Shown piece by piece: positions 1 to 5,043 of a DNA stretch of 5,043 nt. The notes below the pieces were generated by a model. It saw only the letters and a program-made list of their open reading frames with translations, made no database searches and was not told the DNA's origin. How positions within the stretch are numbered: the stretch's first letter is position 1; the number at the start of each line of letters is the position of its first letter. Source of the DNA: DATEMK01 sp035275625 (GTDB lineage: Bacteria; Bacteroidota; Bacteroidia; AKYH767-A; OLB10); contig DATEMK010000150.1 in the NCBI GenBank assembly GCA_035275625.1, positions 1-5,043 of the forward strand. The letters are read 5' to 3'. The position numbers were made by a program, and so were the translations under genes.

Positions 1-2
1 TA

Positions 3-68
3 AGTGATGCCTGCCTGCGGGACAGGCAGGGAAAGGAAAAAGCGGTCAGGAAGTTTGTGAAAGAGTAA
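3..68 (+). CDS. Possible C-terminal end of a gene entering from the left
   Basis: One + strand frame is open from the window edge to a TAA at 66-68. It gives about 21 residues, ending in the basic stretch KAVRKFVKE, which reads like an ordinary soluble protein tail. The stop lies 9 bases before the ribBA stop on the other strand, so the two genes would converge. The other two + frames have stops at 1-3 and 4-6, so this is the only + frame that could carry a gene in from the left. The inverted repeat at 10-30 is translated here as part of ACLRDRQG. That suggests a repeat has inserted into the end of the gene and stayed in frame. Too little is visible to name a product, and an open frame of this length can arise by chance. 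Confidence 0.35.
   Translation, partial: SDACLRDRQGKEKAVRKFVKE
10..30. repeat. Perfect 8-bp inverted repeat, CCTGCCTG / CAGGCAGG
   Basis: The arms at 10-17 and 23-30 are exact reverse complements around a 5-base loop (CGGGA). The element is far more GC-rich than its surroundings. It resembles the short CCTGCC-type palindromes that I recall being scattered through some Bacteroidota genomes, where they also turn up inside genes as short inserted peptides; that link is from memory. It lies 47 bases beyond the ribBA stop and could form a hairpin in the ribBA transcript. No run of U follows on either strand, so it is not a classical intrinsic terminator. Confidence 0.6.
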
Positions 69-77
69 ACTTAAACT

Positions 78-1304
78 CTACTCTCCAACCTTTATGGAAT
101 GTCCCATCTTATCCCTTTTGGTTTCGAGATAAAGCTTATTATGAACATTTGACTGAATCTCAATCGGAACATTTTCTACGATCTCCAAACCATAACCGAT
201 CAATCCGGCTCGTTTGGTGGGGTTATTAGTCATCAGACGCATTTTAGTAACTCCGAGGTTTCGCAGTATCTGTGCTCCCACTCCGTAATCGCGCTCATCC
301 ATTTTGAAGCCTAATTCCAGGTTGGCTTCAACAGTATCCATGCCTTTTTCCTGCAGATTATATGCTTTTAATTTATTGAGCAAGCCAATGCCGCGCCCTT
401 CCTGGTTCATGTAAACGATCACTCCTTTGCCTTCTTCTTCAATCATCTGCATAGAACGATGCAACTGCTGCCCGCAATCACAACGGCATGATCCGAAAAT
501 ATCGCCTGTCAGGCAGGATGAATGTACACGTACTAATATCGGTTCATTTTTTTTCCATTCTCCTTTATAGATGGCAAGATGCTCCTGGCCGGTGGTAACT
601 TGTTTATACGCTGCAAGATGAAAGTTCCCCCATTCAGTTGGTAATTTAACTTCCACTTCTTTTTCGATAAGACTTTCATTTTTTATGCGGTAAGAAATCA
701 AATCTTCAATGGAAATAATTTTTAAATCAAAGCGCGCTGCAATTTTCAGCAGTTGTGGCAAACGTGCCATCGTTCCGTCTTCATTCATAATTTCCACCAG
801 CACTCCTGCTGATTCAAATCCTGCAAGCATAGCGATATCAATTGCTGCTTCCGTATGGCCGGCTCTCCGCAACACTCCTCCGTCTTTCGCTTTCAAAGGA
901 AAAATATGGCCGGGTCGTCCCAAATCCTCCGGCTTTGTTTCGGGATTGATTAATGCCTGAACTGTTTTAGAACGGTCGCTTGCGGAGATTCCGGTAGTAC
1001 ATCCATGTCCGAGCAAGTCAACTGAAACGGTAAAGGGAGTTTCATGAGATGATGTGTTTTTTATAACCATCATTTCAAGACGCAACTCATCGCAGCGCTT
1101 TTCTGCTAAAGGAGCACAAATAAGACCGCGCCCGTGCATTGCCATGAAATTAATCATTTCAGGAGTTGCATTTCGTGCGGCAGTAATAAAATCACCTTCG
1201 TTCTCACGATCTTCATCGTCCACAACAATTATAATTTTGCCTTTCTTCACATCAGCAATTGCATCTTCAATTGCGCTCAGCTTAATTTCTTTTCCGTTTT
1301 CCAT
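78..1304 (-). CDS. ribBA: RibBA: 3,4-dihydroxy-2-butanone-4-phosphate synthase / GTP cyclohydrolase II
   Basis: This cytosolic fusion enzyme makes both riboflavin precursors. The RibB half converts ribulose 5-phosphate to 3,4-dihydroxy-2-butanone 4-phosphate and formate. The RibA half opens GTP to the diaminopyrimidinone. RibB covers about residues 1-203: the acidic metal/substrate loop DDEDRENEGD at 29-38, HGRGL at 57-61, TTGISASDR at 103-111, and RRAGHTEA at 146-153 with the metal-binding His150. RibA covers about 204-408: HSSCLTGD at 261-268, zinc ligands by homology Cys264, Cys275 and Cys277 (RCDCG), QEGRGIGL at 301-308, DERDYG at 336-341, TNNPTKR at 359-365, and the usual C-terminal YLETKRDKMGH. 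At 408 residues it is full length with no missing motif. The ATG is preceded by A/T-rich sequence and no Shine-Dalgarno, as is usual in Bacteroidota. No FMN riboswitch is visible upstream. The gene stands alone, separated from the next upstream gene by 606 bases. Confidence 0.97.
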   Translation of the reverse strand: MENGKEIKLSAIEDAIADVKKGKIIIVVDDEDRENEGDFITAARNATPEMINFMAMHGRGLICAPLAEKRCDELRLEMMVIKNTSSHETPFTVSVDLLGHGCTTGISASDRSKTVQALINPETKPEDLGRPGHIFPLKAKDGGVLRRAGHTEAAIDIAMLAGFESAGVLVEIMNEDGTMARLPQLLKIAARFDLKIISIEDLISYRIKNESLIEKEVEVKLPTEWGNFHLAAYKQVTTGQEHLAIYKGEWKKNEPILVRVHSSCLTGDIFGSCRCDCGQQLHRSMQMIEEEGKGVIVYMNQEGRGIGLLNKLKAYNLQEKGMDTVEANLELGFKMDERDYGVGAQILRNLGVTKMRLMTNNPTKRAGLIGYGLEIVENVPIEIQSNVHNKLYLETKRDKMGHSIKVGE

Positions 1305-1621
1305 TTTTAATATGTAATCATTAATCAGAAAAATAACAAATTCAATAAATTAACATACAAAATTAGTGATTCTTTCCTTATTATTTTTAATTTCTGAACC
1401 CCTGTTTTTCATTTCTTCACTCTTGTTCTTTATTTCACAGGCTTAAAATTGTCACATTTTTGGCGGTTTTTCTGAAAATGCTTACAACTGTAATACAAAA
1501 CTTTTTGACAGGTATCTAATGCCATCCGGAGGCGTTAAAATTGTAATTCTATTAACGTTGGGTAAAGGAGAGTTGTGGCGGAAGATAAATTAAAACAGTT
1601 CTTTGATTAAGAAATATACGA
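1305..1621. other. Gene-free AT-rich spacer upstream of ribBA
   Basis: No supportable gene was found here. The part next to ribBA (about 1305-1500) is very AT-rich and is the likely 5' leader and promoter region of ribBA. A less AT-rich patch at about 1505-1585 contains a short inverted repeat, CGTTAA (1533-1538) and TTAACG (1552-1557), around a 13-base loop. The patch also contains a 24-codon open frame (1519-1593, +) that I do not call as a gene. No tRNA, FMN aptamer or transposase fragment was recognised. Confidence 0.6.
1358..1365 (-). promoter_or_regulatory. Weak candidate -7 element for ribBA
   Basis: On the minus strand this reads TAATTTTG, matching the Bacteroidota housekeeping sigma -7 consensus TAnnTTTG. 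It lies 53 bases before the ribBA start codon, a reasonable leader length. No TTTG-like -33 box is present at the expected spacing (the region near 1385-1388 reads AAAA on that strand). In DNA this AT-rich a single 8-base match could be chance. Confidence 0.25.
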
Positions 1622-1700
1622 AATGGTTTTGGTTAGCTTTTAGGTTGTTTGTCAGGTAGCGGGTTGTCCCGTAAGACAACCCTGCACCTGCAAGCCGCTA
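1622..1700 (+). repeat. Structured intergenic repeat, copy 1
   Basis: This is the first of three tandem copies. A T/G-rich 5' part (about 1622-1657, including GGTTAGCTTTTAGGTTG and TTGTCAGGT) leads into a perfect 8-bp hairpin: GGGTTGTC at 1661-1668, loop CCGTAA at 1669-1674, GACAACCC at 1675-1682. A 3x3 internal loop separates this from an outer 5-bp stem, CAGGT (1653-1657) with ACCTG (1686-1690). A rival pairing also exists, TAGCGG (1657-1662) with CCGCTA (1695-1700). The 5' part is nearly identical to that of copy 2. Orientation is given as + because the best structure (copy 3) pairs better as + strand RNA. Confidence 0.75.
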
Positions 1701-1710
1701 AAAGAAATTG

Positions 1711-1785
1711 AAGATTGGTTTTTGGTTAGCTTTTGGGTTGATTGTCAGGTGAAGGGCTGCCCCGTAAGGCAGCCCGGAAACTGAC
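1711..1785 (+). repeat. Structured intergenic repeat, copy 2
   Basis: The 5' part (about 1713-1750) is nearly identical to that of copy 1. The hairpin is GGGCTGCC at 1754-1761, loop CCGTAA at 1762-1767, GGCAGCCC at 1768-1775. Compared with copy 1, stem positions 4 and 7 change from T-A to C-G, and both sides change together. An outer 5-bp stem, GTCAG (1744-1748) with CTGAC (1781-1785), is separated by a 5x5 internal loop. As + strand RNA that loop allows one U-A pair and consecutive G-A type mismatches. It starts about 93 bases after the equivalent point of copy 1. Confidence 0.75.
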
Positions 1786-1831
1786 CCGGAAACGAACAAA
1801 TATTCATTCCAAAACTTTTAAAAAATATTTA

Positions 1832-1897
1832 AGATATGGTTTAGTGGTTTAGGTTAGTTGTCAGATGAAGGCTGCCCCGTAAGGCAGCCTTTGTCTG
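1832..1897 (+). repeat. Structured intergenic repeat, copy 3, next to the glycosyltransferase stop
   Basis: The 5' part is more diverged (GATATGGTTTA, then TTGTCAGATGAA). The hairpin core is AGGCTGCC at 1869-1876, loop CCGTAA at 1877-1882, GGCAGCCT at 1883-1890. The first pair is A-T where copy 2 has G-C, again a two-sided change. As + strand RNA the stem extends without interruption to 15 pairs (1862-1876 with 1883-1897), including two G-U pairs. On the minus strand those two pairs become A-C and C-A mismatches. The element begins 13 bases beyond the glycosyltransferase stop codon. It could therefore also serve as that operon's transcript end, though no run of U follows. Confidence 0.75.
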
Positions 1898-1910
1898 TTT
1901 AGACTGGGTT

Positions 1911-3122
1911 TCACGCCCCGGGTTTTAAAATAAGTTTTTTATAAAAATTTAAAAGCTCTTTCCCGATTACCTTATTGTCATATTCATTTTCGACAAGTTT
2001 CCGGGCATTTTCACCTGTTGATTTACAATATTCCTTATCCTTTTTAAATTTTATTATGGCTGCCACAAAATCATCAGGAGTATCCGCAATTAAAATATTT
2101 TTATTGTTCGTGTAATTTATTCCCTCCGCACCAATAGTGGTACTGACTATCGCTTTACCCGAAGCCATTCCTTCAATAATTTTAACCCTCATTCCTCCCC
2201 CTGATAATAACGGAACAATCATCACTGATTTATCTTTCATGAATCCTTTTGAATCTTCAATCCGGTCCATTACAATCAAATTCCTGCCTGCCATTTCTTT
2301 TATCCGCCCGGGCATATCTTTACCCGCAAGACAAATTTTAATTCCAGGAAGCTGCCTGGTTAATTTCTCATAAACATGATTTAAAAACCAGTCAACTGCC
2401 TCTAAGTTTGGCATCCAGTCCATGGAGCCGAGATGAAAGACAGAAAACTCTGCAGGCATTTTTTTTTCAAAAGGATACTCATTTACATCCACACCGAGTG
2501 GCGATGTCCTGATTGGAATATTGCACCCGAGTGACTGAAAAATATTTTGATCAACAGAAGTTATAGGAACAATTGCATCATATTTATTGAGCAATCCTGT
2601 TTCATATTTCTTTAAACGTTTTGCAAGAAATTTCAAATATTTTTTCTTTACAGAGTTTTTTACCGAAGCTGCAAGGCGTTCCCATATTATATACTCGACA
2701 TTATGCGAACGCAAAACAATTTTTGCATTTGAAAACTTTCTGATGGTTTCTATGTAGGGGGTTACATAAAGCCCTTCCAGGTGAACAATGTCATAAGAAC
2801 CATCAGCTAAAATTTTTTTAAGCCTGTCATTGAACTTCTCTGAAAAAAACCTTGAAATATTGAAGGATTTTTTTGTAAACAAATTTAAAAATGCAGGAAG
2901 CAACTTTATGCTCAAATCAATTTCAACAGTTTCTATTCCTGTATGCTTCCGGAACTCTTCAGAAATTTTTTCTCCCGGAACAAAGTTTTTATTTGTGTTG
3001 AAAGCGAGAATTTTTAATTGAGAGCCATTCTCATAAAAGGATTTTGAAATATTGTACATGGCAATAGTTGCGCCATCAGAAGGCGGATAAGGAACACGAA
3101 TACAAAGCTGCAGAATTTTCAA
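1911..3122 (-). CDS. GT4-like glycosyltransferase
   Basis: This is a 403-residue GT-B fold glycosyltransferase, probably cytoplasmic or membrane-associated, transferring a sugar from a nucleotide donor to a glycan or lipid-linked acceptor. The substrate cannot be read from sequence. The N-terminal Rossmann-like domain holds PYPPSDGA (11-18), HLEGLYV (114-120) and RSHNVEY (138-144). The C-terminal donor-binding domain holds GSMDWMPNLEAVDWF (232-246) and PLLSGGGMRVKIIEGMASG (304-322). Glu317 matches the second Glu of the GT4 EX7E motif; the first is Gly309, with an RxK (312-314) pattern nearby that I associate with a GT4 subgroup. No signal peptide or membrane span is seen. The start is TTG, overlapping the permease stop as TTGA, so translation is probably coupled. 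No upstream start is supported. The pairing suggests surface glycan or lipopolysaccharide work, which is inference. A 9-base A run encodes the Lys pair near residue 220. Confidence 0.9.
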   Translation of the reverse strand: MKILQLCIRVPYPPSDGATIAMYNISKSFYENGSQLKILAFNTNKNFVPGEKISEEFRKHTGIETVEIDLSIKLLPAFLNLFTKKSFNISRFFSEKFNDRLKKILADGSYDIVHLEGLYVTPYIETIRKFSNAKIVLRSHNVEYIIWERLAASVKNSVKKKYLKFLAKRLKKYETGLLNKYDAIVPITSVDQNIFQSLGCNIPIRTSPLGVDVNEYPFEKKMPAEFSVFHLGSMDWMPNLEAVDWFLNHVYEKLTRQLPGIKICLAGKDMPGRIKEMAGRNLIVMDRIEDSKGFMKDKSVMIVPLLSGGGMRVKIIEGMASGKAIVSTTIGAEGINYTNNKNILIADTPDDFVAAIIKFKKDKEYCKSTGENARKLVENEYDNKVIGKELLNFYKKLILKPGA

Positions 3123-4537
3123 ACCGCCTTTTTTCTTTTTAGTTTTTTGAAAAAATTCAAATACGCATCCATGTCAAATAATGCTGAATCTTTGGTTGCC
3201 TTATATGTTAAAAATATTCCAATGGGAAGGAGTATTAAGGGCGCAATCCACATGCCTTCATTCGGATAAATTACTCCTTCTTTTGCAAATTTCTCTCCCG
3301 TGATGGAGGCGATATGGAAAAATAAAAAGAAAATAATGGACACTACTATCGGCATTCCAAGCCCTCCTTTACGAATGATGGCGCCAAGCGGAGCGCCAAT
3401 TAAAAATAAAATAAAGCAGGCAATTGACAAGGTAAATTTCCGGTGCCATTCAATTGTAAAACGGGTGATGTTGCTTTGTTTGCTGTCCAATTCGTCTGCA
3501 TTATTTTCATAATAAGTTTTCAGATTTCTTGCGCTGCTCAATGCCGTTTCCATCACTGCGTTTATTGAAACATTCCCTTTTATCAGAACAGGGTCCTCAG
3601 CCGTTACGGAAGAGGGTATAGTTTTAATATCGTTTGAATCGCGCAAAATTGATAAGTAAATTTTAGACTCTTTAATCATGTCGGTTTTTCGCTGATTAAA
3701 TTTTTTATTTAAGCTGTCTATCGCATAAGTAAGCTGACGAAAATTCAGCATCTGCCAATTGTCTTTAAACAAATCTTCATTCGTTCTTGAAAGCTTAAAT
3801 GTGGAAAGATCAAAACGAATTAACTGGCTTTTAAAAGCCACGCGCGTGAGCGGGTGGGTATCATATTTTCCTTTTCGCTTGTTTTCTTCCTCATAACTGT
3901 TGCCGCTGAATAAGGTAACCAGTAAATATTTCTGATCATTTGTTGAAGACATTATTCCCGAATCTGCAAGAATTACTTTATTGTTTCCGTTACCCCTGGT
4001 ATGATCATAAACCATTACGTTATAAATTTTTTTCCCATCCGGACTTTTCCTGCCGGCACGAATGCTGTAACCATCAATTCCGTTATAAAATATTCCTTCA
4101 CGGATGTAGAGCGCAGGTTTTTGCTGGCGGACATCGTAAAGCAAAGAACCCATTTTCAGATTTGCAACCGGCAAAACATAATTTGAAAAATAAAAGGCAA
4201 GTGCGCTTACCACTGCCGCAACAATAAAAAGAGGCCGCATTAACCTTTGCAAAGAAACTCCTGCCGATTTTGCGGCAACAATTTCAAAATGTTCAGCCAT
4301 ATTTCCGTAAGTCATAATTGAAGAAACTAAAATGGCAAGCGGCAAAGCAAGCGGAACCAATGTTGCTGAGGTGAAAAAAATCAGTTCTGCTATCGTCAGC
4401 CAATCCAATCCTTTGCCAACAAGGTCATCAATATATTTCCACAGAAATTGCATAAGCAGCACAAACATTGAAATGCAAAATGTCAGAATAAAAGGTCCGA
4501 TGAAGGATTTGAGGACGAGCGCGGTGAGCTTTTTCAA
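3119..4537 (-). CDS. LptF/LptG (YjgP/YjgQ) family permease
   Basis: This is an inner-membrane subunit of the lipopolysaccharide export transporter. In the family, LptF and LptG pair with the LptB ATPase to extract lipopolysaccharide and pass it to LptC and the periplasmic bridge. Predicted membrane segments lie at about 12-32, 52-75, 103-122, 368-387, 394-413 and 429-446: the expected three, a large periplasmic domain, then three. EWHRKFTLSIACFILFLIGA (363-382) opening segment 4 is typical of the family. At 472 residues it exceeds the roughly 360 of E. coli LptF/LptG. The extra length is mainly a charged, helix-like stretch at about 250-360, which I recall from Bacteroidota members. The start is TTG: an in-frame TAG lies two codons upstream and the next ATG (residue 24) is inside segment 1. 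I cannot tell LptF from LptG. It overlaps the downstream glycosyltransferase by four bases. Confidence 0.93.
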   Translation of the reverse strand: MKKLTALVLKSFIGPFILTFCISMFVLLMQFLWKYIDDLVGKGLDWLTIAELIFFTSATLVPLALPLAILVSSIMTYGNMAEHFEIVAAKSAGVSLQRLMRPLFIVAAVVSALAFYFSNYVLPVANLKMGSLLYDVRQQKPALYIREGIFYNGIDGYSIRAGRKSPDGKKIYNVMVYDHTRGNGNNKVILADSGIMSSTNDQKYLLVTLFSGNSYEEENKRKGKYDTHPLTRVAFKSQLIRFDLSTFKLSRTNEDLFKDNWQMLNFRQLTYAIDSLNKKFNQRKTDMIKESKIYLSILRDSNDIKTIPSSVTAEDPVLIKGNVSINAVMETALSSARNLKTYYENNADELDSKQSNITRFTIEWHRKFTLSIACFILFLIGAPLGAIIRKGGLGMPIVVSIIFFLFFHIASITGEKFAKEGVIYPNEGMWIAPLILLPIGIFLTYKATKDSALFDMDAYLNFFKKLKRKKAV

Positions 4538-4574
4538 ATGCTATTGACTATTATTGCTGCATAAAATTTAAGGG

Positions 4575-5043
4575 ATGCAAGATAGCAAATTCAAATTTAC
4601 ACGTGATGAAGTTCAACTGATAGGCCACCAGGATTTTTTCAGGCAGAAAAGTATTATTACTCAAAAAATGATTTCTCTTTTTCATGACTTGAATAATGAT
4701 ATTGAAATTTTAAAAACAGAAAACGAAAAATATCTTCCTCAGAAAGTAAAAATCATAAGCGGCAAAATCAGTAAAGGCGAAAACTACCTGGGGCTCCCCT
4801 ATATCGTACTGGACAACCCGCGAATTTTCAGCAGGCAAAATATTTTTGCTTTTCGTTCCATGTTCTGGTGGGGAAACTATTTCAGCTTTACATTTCACCT
4901 GTCAGGAAAATACCTGGAGGACTATTCAAAAAATATTTATAAAAATTTTGAAACACTCCGGAAAAAAAAATTTCTTGTTTGCATTCACAACGAACAATGG
5001 ATGCACCATCTTGAAAAAGAAAATTACAGCAGTCTTGATTCTT
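4575..5043 (+). CDS. Unrecognised protein, N-terminal 156 residues (runs off the right edge)
   Basis: The frame stays open for 156 codons from an ATG to the window end, so the gene is cut here. An in-frame TAA lies two codons before the ATG, so this is the earliest possible start; there is no Shine-Dalgarno sequence. Residues 1-60 are charged and probably helical. Residues 61-112 hold a hydrophobic, aromatic-rich core with GLPYIVLD (73-80), PRIF (82-85) and FRSMFWWGNYFSFTFHLSG (93-111). No membrane segment, signal peptide or catalytic motif stands out. The composition and the well-formed core argue for a real protein, and I have a faint memory of similar uncharacterised Bacteroidota proteins, but I assign no function. 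It is divergent from the permease with a 37-base gap. A run of nine A (4962-4970) codes three Lys near residues 130-132. Confidence 0.8.
   Translation, partial: MQDSKFKFTRDEVQLIGHQDFFRQKSIITQKMISLFHDLNNDIEILKTENEKYLPQKVKIISGKISKGENYLGLPYIVLDNPRIFSRQNIFAFRSMFWWGNYFSFTFHLSGKYLEDYSKNIYKNFETLRKKKFLVCIHNEQWMHHLEKENYSSLDS
4592..4599 (-). promoter_or_regulatory. Weak candidate -7 element for the permease operon
   Basis: On the minus strand this reads TAAATTTG, fitting TAnnTTTG. It lies 54 bases before the permease TTG start and inside the first codons of the divergent gene. No TTTG -33 box is found at the usual spacing. The 37-base gap between the divergent starts is too small for two complete promoters, so at least one must overlap coding sequence, which makes this position reasonable. 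The match alone is weak. Confidence 0.2.

Noticed and set aside
503..517. GCCTGTCAGGCAGG, resembling the palindrome at 10-30
   Set aside because: It encodes the conserved RibA motif CLTGDIF, so the similarity is explained by coding sequence.
709..1317. Open frames on the + strand opposite ribBA (709-960 and 1054-1317)
   Set aside because: They lie antisense to clear RibBA coding sequence, have biased low-complexity translations and no family resemblance.
1505..1510. TTGACA as a sigma70-type -35 box
   Set aside because: There is no matching -10 at 16-18 bases, and Bacteroidota housekeeping promoters use a different consensus.
1575..1610. Eleven-codon GTG frame preceded by GGAG
   Set aside because: It is too short to support, the organism style does not use Shine-Dalgarno sequences, and the sequence runs straight into the repeat array.
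1622..1897. CRISPR array
   Set aside because: There are only three copies, they are diverged, unevenly spaced (about 93 and 115 bases) and variable in the stem, with no cas genes.
1622..1897. Integron attC sites
   Set aside because: The expected complementary core sites flanking each element are absent, and there is no integrase or cassette structure.
1305..1910. FMN riboswitch upstream of ribBA
   Set aside because: None of the conserved aptamer segments is present on the minus strand; the hairpins in the spacer do not make the multi-stem junction.
2137..4547. Several + strand open frames opposite the glycosyltransferase and permease, including overlapping ones at 3940-4227 and 4001-4186
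   Set aside because: They are shadows of well-supported minus strand genes; the translations show no domains and no plausible starts.
4710..4898. 62-codon minus strand open frame inside the right-edge gene
   Set aside because: It is antisense to a better-formed 156-codon frame and its translation shows no protein-like core.

Overview
The window looks like chromosomal DNA from a member of the Bacteroidota. The genes are AT-rich with no Shine-Dalgarno sequence at their starts. The permease is the long (about 470 residue) form of the LptF/LptG family that I associate with that phylum. A permease of this type next to ribBA is also an arrangement I recall from it. This assignment rests on family knowledge and style, not on a marker gene.

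Layout, left to right. Positions 3-68 (+) are probably the last codons of a gene entering from the left; its end carries a perfect CCTGCCTG/CAGGCAGG inverted repeat. Convergent to it is ribBA (78-1304, -), a complete fused riboflavin enzyme. Next is a 606-base gene-free spacer (1305-1910). Its ribBA-proximal half is AT-rich leader. Its other half holds three tandem copies of a structured repeat, each with an 8-bp hairpin and an invariant CCGTAA loop, and the stem differences between copies are all compensatory. Then come a GT4-like glycosyltransferase (1911-3122, -) and an LptF/LptG permease (3119-4537, -), which overlap by four bases (TTGA) and both begin with TTG. After a 37-base divergent gap, an unrecognised protein gene (4575 to the right edge, +) starts and runs off the window.

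How the genes fit together. The permease and glycosyltransferase form a translationally coupled pair read leftwards, permease first. An envelope link is plausible: lipopolysaccharide or lipo-oligosaccharide export with glycan assembly. RibBA supplies both committed precursors of riboflavin and is probably transcribed separately, because the structured spacer lies between it and the pair. No mobile element with a transposase, CRISPR array, tRNA or rRNA was seen. The most notable item is the three-copy hairpin array in the spacer. It is a good candidate for an undescribed intergenic repeat family, but nothing here proves a function.
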